Source of the DNA: Euryarchaeota archaeon UBA558
GTDB taxonomy: Archaea > Thermoplasmatota > Poseidoniia > Poseidoniales > Thalassarchaeaceae
Direction: 5' to 3'
Assembly (NCBI GenBank): GCA_002507175.1
Contig: DAZE01000012.1
Span: forward strand, 821 to 64,820
Length of the DNA: 64,000 nt
The notes beneath the pieces are model-generated. The model worked only from the letters and a program-made list of their open reading frames with translations, did not search any database and was not told the DNA's origin. Every line of letters begins with the position of its first letter. Position 1 is the first letter of the stretch. The position numbers and the translations under genes are program-made. Positions 21,301 to 29,795 of this stretch are shown here, piece after piece.

Positions 21301-22981
21301 CGTAAACCCACTCCGCGCCGCCAACAATCTGCGTACATTCGCCCCCGATCAGGCAACGAAACGCAGTTTCGCCATCGATAATGCCATATCCATATTGATT
21401 GTTCCACCTATCATCAATTGAAGGGCTACTGGGGACTCCTCTCTGTTCGGCGGTTTGTTTGATGATATTTTTGACATCCTCTGGTGTCAGTGTATTGTCA
21501 TATGATAGTATCAGTGCCGCAAGACCAGCAACTGCTGGGCAGGCCATGCTCGTTCCGTCTTTGCTCGTGTAATCGTCGGATGCTCGGGGTTGCTCACCAA
21601 CAGGAAGTGGGTTTGGGGCTGCATATTGAGCAGAAACTATCCCACTTCCAGGTGCTACCACGTCTGGCTTCAACTCATCCAGAGGATCTGCATCTCCATC
21701 GTCTGTTCTTGGCCCGTAATTGGAATAAGAAGCGATTTGATCGTCATTCCTTTCTATGGAGTTTTCATCATCTATGGAACCAACTGTTATCGCCTTGTCG
21801 GCAGCACCAACGGAGGTCACTCTGTTGGCTCCATCGTTCCCTATGGCTGCCACAGCTACTATGCCCGCATCGACTGCAGCATTGACCGCCCTTGCATCCG
21901 CATTCTGGCCATCATCCCCTTGGTCGTCACCTCCGGGGGTACTGATTGAACCAAAAGACATGGACATGACATCGATGCCCCTGCTGGATTCATTGTTACC
22001 CCAGTCTGTATCGACATTGTTCGTCACCCAGTTTATCCCACGAAGCGTTGACTGTGAGTTCGATCTCCCAATGTCGGTGAGGACCTTAACATCAATGAGA
22101 TAGGATCCCGGTGAATATCCTATGTTTTCACGATCCGAATCACCAGTGCCCAATGCGATTCCTGCCACATGGGTGCCGTGGCCATCCCCATCATCTGGAT
22201 CGAAATTCCCATCTGAACACTCTACTTGGTTACTGGAGGTTGCATCACAACCAGCTATCCATTTTGGGTCATTTAGGTCGCTGGGTTCGTTCTGATTGTC
22301 CTGATTAGCGTCGGAAAAGTCGTCCAGTGAGAAATGCTCGTTGTCCACTCCTGTGTCCAAAACTGCGATTACAACACCATCGCCCATGTATCCGTTGCTC
22401 CAGAAAGACTCAGGGTAAAAATCACTGGGCCTGACTTTGGAGCCTTTTGTGGCGACATTGAGGTAAGGTTCCAGCACATTCTGTTGCTCGATAAGCACAA
22501 CTCCATACAATGAGAGTATATCATTCAATGCCGAAACCGGAACTCTGTCAACCACAATTGAATCCAATATGTCCATTCTGAAATAAAACGATCCTTCCGG
22601 CGTCCAACCATGGTCCAATAGGGTTGAATTCAGAGATTTTGCGTCTGACTCCCCCGGGTGCCAAGCGTAGTTTATCACAACTGCAACAGTTTTTTTCCCA
22701 TCTGGACCTAGAACAGATGTGGGAGAGACTGACTCCGTGGCCCCATAGATTACGCTCTCCAAACGATCATCCATGCCATCCGAATTGGTATCATATCCAA
22801 ATGATAGCCACCATCCGGGCTCCTCAACCGGATCACTGGCGTCGGAGGGCATCTCTAATGGGGTCCATTCCTCGAATTCTGAGACAGAGTTTTGAGTTAG
22901 CATTGATGCTCCAGCCGATGCATCCATCACAATGATCAGGAGAGATAAAAAAATGGCCCTTTTCGCCCCGCTGTTGTGCAT
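18398..22981 (-). CDS. Membrane-anchored subtilisin-like serine protease with CARDB domains and cytosolic zinc ribbon
   Basis: 1527 residues. Signal peptide, then an S8 domain with catalytic Asp209 (VLDTG), His268 (GHGTHVAG), oxyanion Asn382 (IGNDG) and Ser478 (GTSMACPAVAG). After it come Ig-like segments, two CARDB-like domains (about 790-1000), a beta-propeller-like region, one transmembrane helix near 1435-1455 (LLIGLATALLVILLSLLVG) and a proline-rich cytosolic tail ending in a zinc ribbon, CSVC and CPSC, 20 residues from the end. ATG 22981 is chosen because GATTATAC lies about 30 bases upstream and overlaps the region just before the longer ATG at 23008. Role: surface proteolysis; the cytosolic zinc ribbon is unusual. 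Coupled to maf. Confidence 0.9.
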   Translation of the reverse strand: MHNSGAKRAIFLSLLIIVMDASAGASMLTQNSVSEFEEWTPLEMPSDASDPVEEPGWWLSFGYDTNSDGMDDRLESVIYGATESVSPTSVLGPDGKKTVAVVINYAWHPGESDAKSLNSTLLDHGWTPEGSFYFRMDILDSIVVDRVPVSALNDILSLYGVVLIEQQNVLEPYLNVATKGSKVRPSDFYPESFWSNGYMGDGVVIAVLDTGVDNEHFSLDDFSDANQDNQNEPSDLNDPKWIAGCDATSSNQVECSDGNFDPDDGDGHGTHVAGIALGTGDSDRENIGYSPGSYLIDVKVLTDIGRSNSQSTLRGINWVTNNVDTDWGNNESSRGIDVMSMSFGSISTPGGDDQGDDGQNADARAVNAAVDAGIVAVAAIGNDGANRVTSVGAADKAITVGSIDDENSIERNDDQIASYSNYGPRTDDGDADPLDELKPDVVAPGSGIVSAQYAAPNPLPVGEQPRASDDYTSKDGTSMACPAVAGLAALILSYDNTLTPEDVKNIIKQTAEQRGVPSSPSIDDRWNNQYGYGIIDGETAFRCLIGGECTQIVGGAEWVYVQSPSEGEWVAQGKNYSFSGILNESDPGTGGIEAVEVSAELTYRKEMPNGKIESFKTILLNETNITLVEERWTTTILVPEIDVNDYYNANLRLSATATNESGRRSQTNQSTHPVGNIDIGISGPEQDSVVSGLMAVEGSYSTIDGGFLRWKIDNGDWEDGPSLSEQNINRDGYTGEFQFSIDTRDYEEGDHELYVQVISGKGLKSEVERRTIEIDNLPPRPNLILMDGVQVTDYGIPITESQVGSFLEIQGEVRNEGDIGANDILVSLFENGQRRYETTIQKVSVGEQVPFTLYWSPSIAGTKDVKVIIDNNNFIEELDEADNTASIGFEVNSLVDGVDIVVLDGGVFASPAIPAPGDQFILSTMVKNQGSEDASSVEVTFYSMGTGGLGWLPVSSRSLSMLPSGQSVIIEFPVQGHDSGVMSYRFTVTGPELIDVDWSNNELDGSIVVEDSQVNTRLTSTGELEQPLSVISFRETGLILTSEDTQIIMYKIEANGEIIRCNTPLERFWSGSISATVDDSSIAHVVWTRRLVTGTGVLSETISYATVDDQCSSTVPQDLMDPLPKNIGDYFGVDLDEDDGEIVIAGYLRDMLSGPLFEPSESIFTLRGERPQSASEWDLTENVIRDVDSMSLSEAPIEVEIGDELIHIAYVSSRNDTSSGPVPGLWYAHGIQGTDSWFYKRAIAVHASSPSMAVTSVDGEDMVSIAWFEGKSDSSVLKTVIVDESFSLSTGVSTTILARGGEYVKISQRGDTLFVVYDHVSPVGRVVSVGVIDPEEGWIGIGNRVSSGRAYAASAVSDGLVFPFMVQTSSGGWAIIEITSNGDLDGGPTNIFETARLVLGLEETEFNLLLIGLATALLVILLSLLVGTVRQGFSNMRDRRRSASVVIEADPEDALEIDPDEVEEVAPKVIAPRQEFVVESKPVPPPPTDPTNPYRTVMCSVCHARFELLKEIRKTTCPSCGERVEGF

Positions 22982-23008
22982 ATCCGTACCACCTACGATG
23001 CAGACCAT

Positions 23009-23016
23009 GTATAATC
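23009..23016 (-). promoter_or_regulatory. TATA-like box of the subtilase gene
   Basis: The minus strand reads GATTATAC. A transcript start 25-30 bases downstream coincides with ATG 22981, supporting a leaderless or near-leaderless message and excluding ATG 23008. Confidence 0.5.
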
Positions 23017-23043
23017 TCGACTTCGATATGTGTCGCCGGAGAT

Positions 23044-23907
23044 CTATTTGGGCGGGTAAACGCCATTTTGGAAAGCCTCCAATAATGGAATGACTTCAGG
23101 ATCGTGGGCGAATTGGTTGCTCGCGACTTCAATCAAGGTTGCCTCGGGGAGATTTTCCATGAGGAAACCTATGGCGCTATCTGCATGCAACTTGTCTGAT
23201 TCTGCAGTGATAAGAGCCACTCTAGAATCGACCTTGGAAAGGTCGTCAGTCATTCTGTATGATCCGTTTGACAATGCACTTAGCCTAAGCCGATTTACGC
23301 TGGATGCAAGCAATGTTCTTCGATACCGTATCTTCTGCCCTTCCTCCTTCAGTTTGATACTCAGGTAAAATATTGCCAGCCTAATCAGCGGGGGGTAGAA
23401 GATACTGGGCATTTTTATCAAGGGCCTGCTCCATAATGGAAAGTCGAAGCTAACGTTCGGGGCCAATAATGACACGCTCCTGGCCTTGAAAACCTCCTGA
23501 TTTAATGCTTCTAACAGGACGGTTGCACCCAGTGATGAGGCGAACCAATCGCATTCTGACTGGACCTCGGGGAAATTCTCAGTCACGGTCAATAGATCCC
23601 GTACGCTTTGTTGTATGGATAGTGTTGACTTTCTCAATTTCCCTTTGGATTTCGCACTTCCTTTCTCTCTGGTTTCTATGTAGTATACTCTCCTAGTGAG
23701 TGCCCAGGTCTCGACGATCTCTCGCCAGCCCTCCAAAACGCTATTCCAACCAGGCACCATTACCAATGGGGGAGAATCAACTACTGATTGAGGCGAGCAG
23801 ATGACGACACGCAACTCCCATCCATCATCCATTTCTATCATTCTAGATTCGGATTCAAAGCCATTTTTTCTCGGCATGGACTTCCAAGGATCGTCCACAA
23901 TTCTCAC
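23044..23907 (-). CDS. Alpha/beta hydrolase
   Basis: 287 residues with an alpha/beta-hydrolase fold: oxyanion region VMVPGWNS near 49-56, nucleophile elbow ASSLG with Ser125 (first Gly of GxSxG replaced by Ala), a helical cap near 150-200 with hydrophobic stretches (SIFYPPLIRLAIFYLSI), late strand VALITAESDKLHAD giving the acid, and a probable catalytic His in NQFAHDPE. Substrate unknown; a lipid or ester is possible. GTG start, 24 bases after the LemA stop, so it belongs to the photolyase-NUDIX-LemA run of minus-strand genes. Confidence 0.8.
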   Translation of the reverse strand: MRIVDDPWKSMPRKNGFESESRMIEMDDGWELRVVICSPQSVVDSPPLVMVPGWNSVLEGWREIVETWALTRRVYYIETREKGSAKSKGKLRKSTLSIQQSVRDLLTVTENFPEVQSECDWFASSLGATVLLEALNQEVFKARSVSLLAPNVSFDFPLWSRPLIKMPSIFYPPLIRLAIFYLSIKLKEEGQKIRYRRTLLASSVNRLRLSALSNGSYRMTDDLSKVDSRVALITAESDKLHADSAIGFLMENLPEATLIEVASNQFAHDPEVIPLLEAFQNGVYPPK

Positions 23908-23931
23908 GCCTAGAAAACAAACCAGCCACGA

Positions 23932-24522
23932 TCAATTGAATTCAAGAGAAGGCCTTTTCCGCTGGTCTAGGTCATCCATCACGAACAATTCCATCTCAGA
24001 TTTGCCCATCCAATTCGCTATGATGACGTTCGGGAAAACCTCGATCAGGTTGTTGAAACTGGTTACTTCAGCATTGTAGGATTCTCGCCTGTCGCTGATT
24101 ATGTTCTCGATTTCACTAATTTGATCTTGGAGCTGGAGGAAGGACTCATTTGCTTTGAGGTCCGGGTACTGTTCTGCAACGGCGTAGATTTTTGGTAGCA
24201 TCTGCCCCAGTAGGGCTTCATTCTTAGAAACACCTCCGATGTCACCGCCTTTTGATGCGCCAGAGGCGGCCATTCGTACATCTGCGAATTGCATGAAAAG
24301 GTCCTTTTCGTGCTTTGCATATCCTGATACTGTCTCAACGAGGCTGGTGAACTGATCATATCGTTGTTGGAGGACGACATCCACATTGGACCAAGACTGT
24401 TCGACTCTGTTTTCTTTTCGAACTATCCTGTTGTAGAGTCCGATGCCCCAAAAGAGGGCAATTAAAAGGACTATCCCAAAACAACTGGAACCTGCCAGTA
24501 ATGCAATTGTAGCGCCATCCAT
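23932..24522 (-). CDS. LemA family membrane protein
   Basis: 196 residues. One N-terminal transmembrane helix (about 6-28, with LIALFWGIGLYN) is followed by the LemA helical-bundle domain: NRIVRKENRVEQSWSNVDVVLQQRYDQ, MLPKIYAVAEQYPDLKANESF, LQDQISEIENIISDRRESYNAEVTSFN and a final NVIIANWMG segment. LemA proteins are widespread with no settled function. Part of a minus-strand run between the NUDIX fusion and the hydrolase, 40 bases after the former. Confidence 0.9.
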   Translation of the reverse strand: MDGATIALLAGSSCFGIVLLIALFWGIGLYNRIVRKENRVEQSWSNVDVVLQQRYDQFTSLVETVSGYAKHEKDLFMQFADVRMAASGASKGGDIGGVSKNEALLGQMLPKIYAVAEQYPDLKANESFLQLQDQISEIENIISDRRESYNAEVTSFNNLIEVFPNVIIANWMGKSEMELFVMDDLDQRKRPSLEFN

Positions 24523-24562
24523 ATGGGCTCGGAAGACCGCAGAAGAGATGAACCTTGGCCTG

Positions 24563-26101
24563 TTATTTACTCAGGGCATGGTAGCCGTCATCTGATTCTA
24601 CCACCAGGCGTTGCTCGATCAGTCCATTGATGTGGGAAAGCGCCTGGTCCCTTGATAGCGCGACTGGAGCATTTGGCGAGTCTTGGTATGCTTCCAGAGT
24701 TATTTCAGCTAGACTGTGGATGCCACTCTGGATGACCTTCAAAATCCTCTCATGCCTCTGTTTACGATGATTGATAGTTCTGCCAAGCAGCCTATCTGGC
24801 GAGGCGCAAACAGGGCCATGACTCGGGAAAAGAAGCTTAGGCTTGAGGGCCCTGAGACGTTCGAGACTACCCAAGTATCTTATCATTGAACCGTCTTGCG
24901 AGGGAATAAGGATTGTACCCACCATTGTCACATTGTCAGCCGACAAGATCCCCATCTCGGAAACCAGCGAGACCATGCCAGGGCAGTGCCCGGGAGTTTC
25001 AATGACAGTCCATGGGTATCCATCCGACAAATCAATCACCTGGCCATCCGCTATCTCAGTGCCACTTCCTATTTCCTCGATGGTCTCAGGAGAGGCCAAA
25101 ATCGGACCGTCCAGCAACACATTGATCATTGATTGATCACCAATATGATCAGGGTGCTTGTGGGTGTATAGCGCCCCCATCACGCTTTTTCCTTCTCCGT
25201 GGATCTCAGACAGCCTCCTTTTGAGGATTTCAAAACCCTCCTCGTTCTGGACCGCAGGATCCACGATCAAGACTTTCTTACCCCTGCCGATGATGAAGCA
25301 ATTGGTATGGGTGGCGGGGGGGAGAGTGGCCGTTGGTATTGGTAAGCACTCGACACCAGGTGCAAATTCTATTTTGTGCCGCCCCATTGGAGGTATCTTT
25401 GACATATTGGACAGTGCCGATAAAATTCCCTTTCCATCTAACCTCTTTTCAACAATGTCCCTCACAAAGGTGACTTGCGGAGGAGCCATCCTAGCTCTCC
25501 CGCATTGCCATTCAGATAGTAATTCTCCGGGAGCCCACCACTTGAACTGGGTAAATTCACTTCTCCCGGGCGGGTGCTTCGGTTCTATGCTGGTCTTTCC
25601 GAAAGGTATGTGATAAAATCTGTTGGTGTAGCGAACAGGCGCTAGAGGGGGCGTGGTCCGTTCGGTGACAAGGGAGGCCAATCCTTCGTCAATTGTAAAA
25701 ATGCCCTCATCGATCCCCCTGCTCCAGGCCGTGTCGTCTGTACAGACCCTTTTCCTGATAAAATCGTCTACAACCATCCATTCACCACTAGTATCAAGAG
25801 CAAATCCAGTCTCTTCTGTCAGTTCTCTGAAAAGCGCTACGATCGAGGCACCGTCCTCCCGGCCCGCTCCAAAAAACCTAGTACCTGCAAATTTTCTATC
25901 TTGGGGGGAAACACCCCCTCCGGGAAAGGCCCAAAATTCAGGGAAAGTGGGAACTTCTGGATGTCTTAGCCCCATCAACATCTCCACATCTTCGTTGACA
26001 TACCTAGTGATTATTGCGCTTGAAGCAAGGCGAGGCTCCTCAGGAAGTCGATTTGAATAGCCATTCACGCTTTCTCCGAGCGTGCGGGGGTATCTAATCA
26101 C
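24563..26101 (-). CDS. NUDIX hydrolase fused to metallo-beta-lactamase-fold hydrolase
   Basis: 512 residues in two enzymatic parts. Residues 22-220 are a NUDIX domain in which the Nudix box is split by an insertion of about 20 residues: FPGGGVS at 59-65, then FRELTEETGF at 91-100, a layout like NUDT19-type CoA diphosphatases. Residues 245-440 are a metallo-beta-lactamase fold with THKHPDH at 313-319, GH at 371-372, SADN at 387-390 and SH at 427-428. The C-terminal 70 residues look like the winged-helix tail of LACTB2-type proteins. GTG start at 26101, 16 bases after the photolyase stop. It may hydrolyse a nucleotide-linked thioester or ester in two steps (inference). Confidence 0.88.
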   Translation of the reverse strand: MIRYPRTLGESVNGYSNRLPEEPRLASSAIITRYVNEDVEMLMGLRHPEVPTFPEFWAFPGGGVSPQDRKFAGTRFFGAGREDGASIVALFRELTEETGFALDTSGEWMVVDDFIRKRVCTDDTAWSRGIDEGIFTIDEGLASLVTERTTPPLAPVRYTNRFYHIPFGKTSIEPKHPPGRSEFTQFKWWAPGELLSEWQCGRARMAPPQVTFVRDIVEKRLDGKGILSALSNMSKIPPMGRHKIEFAPGVECLPIPTATLPPATHTNCFIIGRGKKVLIVDPAVQNEEGFEILKRRLSEIHGEGKSVMGALYTHKHPDHIGDQSMINVLLDGPILASPETIEEIGSGTEIADGQVIDLSDGYPWTVIETPGHCPGMVSLVSEMGILSADNVTMVGTILIPSQDGSMIRYLGSLERLRALKPKLLFPSHGPVCASPDRLLGRTINHRKQRHERILKVIQSGIHSLAEITLEAYQDSPNAPVALSRDQALSHINGLIEQRLVVESDDGYHALSK

Positions 26102-26117
26102 TATGACTGAAAAAAGG

Positions 26118-27833
26118 TCACAGCGTCTGACTTCCGTCGGGCCTCCAGACCCTGCCTGCAGAGAGGCTTTCGTATACGGAATCGAACAGGATACGATCGT
26201 TAATTTTCTTGTTTTCCGGTCTTTTTGAGAGTGTCCTTAGTGGCATCGACATCCTGAAATTTCCTTCGAACGCACTTTTATGCCGTTCCAGGTAAGCCCA
26301 ATAAAGGGAGGATATGGGACAAGTTTTCTTGGGGTCAAGAGAGCATGATTTACAATAATCTCCCATGCGATTTATGTATGGGGCCCCCGATATGTAGGGC
26401 TTGGTCATCATAGAATCGCCTAGTGCGTATGTTCCCATGCCCATTACGTTAGGCTCTACGACCCAGTCATATGCATCGATGAATGATGCGTGAAACCAGT
26501 CGGTAAGCTCCCTTGGATTCACATCTAAAAGGCTAGCAATGTTGCTTTGAACCATCAACCTCGGAATGTGGTGGGTCCACCCATCCTCCATAACTGATTG
26601 AACAGTTTGGTCGAGGCAATTCAAACCTGATTTCTCACCCCAATATGCAATGGGAAGTTTACGATTCTGGTTTAGGTGATTAGGGTTTAGCTTGGGATAA
26701 ACGCCATTACGCTCTGATTTCCACCACCCAGCGTCGTTCTCTGTGTTGAAGGTCCTGTTTACCTCCAAATTCTGAAAGCCATCAGTTACCACGTGGACAT
26801 GGTGGACGTATTCCCTCCATACAATTTGTCGAATGAAGCCCTCTACGCTATTTAATGGGGCGTCCGTGGATAGTACTCGATCTACGATATCCATGGGAAG
26901 CAGTCTACTCAAATTCAGAATTGAGGCTAGCCTGCTGTGAAAGAGCCCTCTGGATTTCGTGGTCATGGCATCCTCGTACTTTCCGAATAGAGGCAATACA
27001 GAAATGGCGTAGTCCAGAGCATCGTTCGCCTGTCCGATCGTCGTTGGCTGTGCAGAAAGGTCAACTGACCCCGGGTGCTCTTCAAACTTTGAGTTGACGA
27101 GTTCCTCAACCTCTCGGTCTATGCTGTCTTTGCAATAAGATGGAGGATCTGGGAGATCGTGCATCCCGTCCCACGGGGACCTGTTCTCGGAATCAAACGA
27201 ATATTTTCCGCCGATGGGTTTGGAACCATCCATCAATATGCCAGTTTCTTGTCTGAATTTTTGGTAGAAAGGTGCCATTCTAAAAGGAGGCTTGGTTCCT
27301 AGGGCCTCTGTGAACCAATCGATGGGTGTAATCCATCCCTTGTGGGGATGCTCAATGAGCAGTCCGGAATCGATCAAAGGGGATAACTCATCTCGCGTAG
27401 ACTTCTCTGCGGCTCTGATTGTGTGAATGATTCCCAAACTACCTAGATTCTGGAGTGTGACTGAATAATTCTCCTCGGTCATGATATAAGATACGGGGTG
27501 ACCCTTTTCTTGGGCTTCAATTGCAAAGTGACGCATGTTCGAAATCAACATTGCGATTTTTTGTTTGTGATAAGGGCGGCTAGTGCCCTTTGCAATTGAC
27601 TCGATGAGAATAAGTCCAGTTTCAGTTGGATCTTCGTCATTGAAGGGTATCAAGGATAGGTTAAGTTGGTCATAGAGGATGAAGACCCATCTCTTAGGGG
27701 AGGAATGTTTGTCGTTTCTGAGGTATGAGGGGAAACCCTCTCCATTCCGAGAACCCGACATAGCGTGTTGTGAATCCACGCACTGTGGTGATGTCACCCC
27801 CAAATGAAATCCTGTAATGCCCCACAATGCCAT
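26118..27833 (-). CDS. Cryptochrome/photolyase-related FeS-BCP protein, probable (6-4) photolyase
   Basis: Light-driven repair flavoprotein of the prokaryotic iron-sulfur photolyase group. Up to 571 residues: N-terminal Rossmann-like antenna domain (WVFILYDQLNLSLIPF) and a C-terminal FAD-binding helical domain (IVWREYVHHVHV, WTHHIPRLMVQSNIASLL, WVVEPNVMGMGTYALGD). The cluster cysteines are NCLDQ, YCKSC and KTCPIS followed by SLYWAYLERH. The loop between the second and third Cys groups is only about eight residues, shorter than the RTG-containing loop usual in PhrB proteins. The first 45 residues precede the family start; ATG 27761 is an alternative. Divergent from crcB. Confidence 0.87.
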   Translation of the reverse strand: MALWGITGFHLGVTSPQCVDSQHAMSGSRNGEGFPSYLRNDKHSSPKRWVFILYDQLNLSLIPFNDEDPTETGLILIESIAKGTSRPYHKQKIAMLISNMRHFAIEAQEKGHPVSYIMTEENYSVTLQNLGSLGIIHTIRAAEKSTRDELSPLIDSGLLIEHPHKGWITPIDWFTEALGTKPPFRMAPFYQKFRQETGILMDGSKPIGGKYSFDSENRSPWDGMHDLPDPPSYCKDSIDREVEELVNSKFEEHPGSVDLSAQPTTIGQANDALDYAISVLPLFGKYEDAMTTKSRGLFHSRLASILNLSRLLPMDIVDRVLSTDAPLNSVEGFIRQIVWREYVHHVHVVTDGFQNLEVNRTFNTENDAGWWKSERNGVYPKLNPNHLNQNRKLPIAYWGEKSGLNCLDQTVQSVMEDGWTHHIPRLMVQSNIASLLDVNPRELTDWFHASFIDAYDWVVEPNVMGMGTYALGDSMMTKPYISGAPYINRMGDYCKSCSLDPKKTCPISSLYWAYLERHKSAFEGNFRMSMPLRTLSKRPENKKINDRILFDSVYESLSAGRVWRPDGSQTL

Positions 27834-27887
27834 TTCATCCTCATATATCGCGACAAGTTCTATTTTCCTAGTCTACTAGATTTGGCC

Positions 27888-28253
27888 ATGCAAAACGCAC
27901 TCCTCGTTGCCCTTGGGGGAGCGATTGGAGCCGTACTTAGGTGGTCTTTGGAGTCAATTTCTCCCACATCCAACATTTCGAGTGCCACCTTATCGATCAA
28001 TTTGATCGGATCATTCGGCCTGGGAGCACTGATGGCTGGGTTTTCAATGGGACATGCCTCAAAGGAAATCGTACATTTGTTGGGCATCGGACTACTTGGC
28101 TCATTCACGACTATGTCCGCATACGCACTCCAGACAGTTGAGATCGGCAACTCCTCCGGCCTCTTATCCATGACAATGTATGTTGCCTTAACATCTTTAG
28201 GATGTCCGTTGATGGCGCTGGGGGGTTGGAAACTCATGTCAATACTGACATAA
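27888..28253 (+). CDS. crcB: Fluoride ion channel CrcB/Fluc
   Basis: Exports fluoride across the membrane as a dual-topology dimer. 121 residues with four transmembrane helices and family motifs GGAIGAVLRW near 9-18, LSINLIGSFGLGAL near 37-50 (the conserved Asn is present), GLLGSFTTMSAYALQ (the Phe-box and the central GS-FTT Na-site motif) and a final helix. ATG 27888 is chosen by the family N-terminus; the frame is open upstream. An AT-rich box TCTATTTTC about 26 bases before it supports a leaderless mRNA. I saw no fluoride riboswitch in the 54 bases upstream. Divergent from the photolyase. Confidence 0.92.
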   Translation: MQNALLVALGGAIGAVLRWSLESISPTSNISSATLSINLIGSFGLGALMAGFSMGHASKEIVHLLGIGLLGSFTTMSAYALQTVEIGNSSGLLSMTMYVALTSLGCPLMALGGWKLMSILT

Positions 28254-28306
28254 CGACAATTTTTACGACTCCGCAGCGCTAAAAATAATCACTTCCTCGG
28301 AATCCT

Positions 28307-29155
28307 ATGGCCAAACTGAGGGCAGTGAATCATGATGCGGAAACCAAGGAGGAAATCTCAGCTATAGACATGCCTGTGATTGGACTTGGGGTTTGGATGA
28401 TGAATCAACCCAATGAGTGCTTTCAAGCAGTGAGAAACGCAATATCAATCGGGTATAGATTGATCGATACTGCCAGGGCGTATGGTAATGAAAAGGAGGT
28501 TGGAGAGGCCATAAGGGATTCCAGTGTACCAAGGGAGGAAATAACCGTCGTCACAAAGTTGAGGAGAGTGCACGCAATTGGTTATGAATCTACGATCGAA
28601 CATTGCAGACTCAGTTTGGAATTGTTGGGTTTGAAAAACATCGACCTATACCTTGTCCATGCACCCCCGGAAGACACAACTGCAAGAGAGCCAGTTTGGA
28701 GGGCGATGGAGGATCTTCTCTCTGAAGGGATGGTGAGATCAATCGGGGTGAGTAATTACGGACTCCATCACCTGGAGCATCTCAAGAGTTATGCTCGCGT
28801 ACTACCATCTGTAAACCAAGTTGAGTTGAACCCTTGGATTCAGAGGAGAGAATTGCATAAGGCAACTAAGGATATCGGGGCTCTGACGATGGCATATTCT
28901 CCATTGGCAAGGGGTCAAAAGGCACAGGATACACACTTGGAATCCATGTGTGAGGGCCTAGGATTCACAGCTCCTCAGGCAGCGATCAAATGGTGCATGG
29001 ATAATGGGGCGGTTGTAATCCCAAAATCCAGCCATCCCGGGAGACAGCTTGAGAACTTCCAATCAATGGATGTCGATCTGTCAGGAATAATTGATGAGAT
29101 GAACAAATTAGATTCCAATTATGTCTCTGGATGGGATCCGACGGTGGAGCCATGA
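28307..29155 (+). CDS. Aldo/keto reductase
   Basis: NADPH-dependent oxidoreductase with a TIM-barrel fold, 282 residues. The catalytic tetrad is present: Asp54 and Tyr59 in IDTARAYGNE, Lys84 in VTKL, His118 in LVHAP. The cofactor site has IGVSNYG, NQVELNPW and the C-terminal IPKSSHPGR. It resembles the 2,5-diketogluconate-reductase-like branch; substrate unknown. A TATA-like box CTAAAAATAAT at 28279-28289 is about 25 bases before the ATG, so the transcript is probably leaderless. The stop overlaps the next gene (ATGA). Confidence 0.93.
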   Translation: MAKLRAVNHDAETKEEISAIDMPVIGLGVWMMNQPNECFQAVRNAISIGYRLIDTARAYGNEKEVGEAIRDSSVPREEITVVTKLRRVHAIGYESTIEHCRLSLELLGLKNIDLYLVHAPPEDTTAREPVWRAMEDLLSEGMVRSIGVSNYGLHHLEHLKSYARVLPSVNQVELNPWIQRRELHKATKDIGALTMAYSPLARGQKAQDTHLESMCEGLGFTAPQAAIKWCMDNGAVVIPKSSHPGRQLENFQSMDVDLSGIIDEMNKLDSNYVSGWDPTVEP

Positions 29156-29340
29156 ACAGCAGTAGGGACCCAGAAACAATCGAGGAGGAACTCGAACTAA
29201 TCGCAGAGGCTATGAGGTTAGGAATAGACCCGTTTCCACCCAAAAGAGAGCGTAATAGAGTGGTGCGATTGACCCTAGGTTGGTTCATGATTGTTATAAT
29301 GATCTCATGGGTATCTCAGTTTCTCTACAGGGCCCTTTGA
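29152..29340 (+). CDS. Small single-span membrane protein
   Basis: 62 residues, not recognised. An acidic helical N-terminal half (ETIEEELELIAEAMRLG) precedes the sequence PFPPKRERNR and one transmembrane helix (LTLGWFMIVIMISWVSQFLY). The positive residues before the helix suggest the N-terminus is inside. The ATG overlaps the aldo/keto reductase stop (ATGA), indicating translational coupling. Real gene likely, function unknown. Confidence 0.65.
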   Translation: MNSSRDPETIEEELELIAEAMRLGIDPFPPKRERNRVVRLTLGWFMIVIMISWVSQFLYRAL

Positions 29341-29383
29341 GTTGAGACGGAAAAAAGAAATGATGGAACCCCTTGGGGCGAGC

Positions 29384-29707
29384 ATGGCGAAATACATGTA
29401 TTCAGGGAATTACACCTCGAAGGGTGCTGCTGGGTTGTTGAATGACGGAGGCAAGGCAAGGCACGAGGAGGCTCAGAAAGCCGCGGCTTCCATGGGAGGC
29501 TCCTTGGAGGCATACTACTGGAGTTATGGGGAAATGGACTTCATGATGATTATCAACCTGCCATCCGAGGAGATGGCAATTAAATTCTCACTTTACGTCG
29601 GTGCCTCAGGCGTCTTCAACGGTAAATTGACTCCTTTGATTACAGTGGATACCATGGAAGCCGCGACCTCCACAGAACTTCCGTTCATCAGACTGCCAGG
29701 AGAATGA
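29384..29707 (+). CDS. GYD domain protein
   Basis: About 107 residues matching the GYD family: MAKYMYSGNYTSKGAAGLLNDGG at the start, EAYYWSYGEMDFMMIINLP in the middle, then an alpha-beta segment with GVFNGKLTPLITVDTMEAA. This is a small ferredoxin-like alpha/beta fold of unknown function, common in bacteria and archaea. ATG 29384 gives the family N-terminus; ATG 29360 or TTG 29342 would add 8 or 14 residues and cannot be excluded. Follows the small membrane protein on the same strand, probably in the same operon as the aldo/keto reductase. Confidence 0.85.
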   Translation: MAKYMYSGNYTSKGAAGLLNDGGKARHEEAQKAAASMGGSLEAYYWSYGEMDFMMIINLPSEEMAIKFSLYVGASGVFNGKLTPLITVDTMEAATSTELPFIRLPGE

Positions 29708-29795
29708 AACCCTGTTGGTTGTGGCGCGTCTATTGGTAGATCAGTATTCCTTTGTCAAATGCCCAACACTTTGGCGGAACCAAATAACCTCATCC

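Noticed and set aside
27834..27887. Fluoride riboswitch before crcB
   Set aside because: The 54-base gap is too short and lacks the conserved fluoride-aptamer pattern; only a short CTAGTCTACTAG palindrome at 27868-27879 is seen, next to a probable leaderless start.
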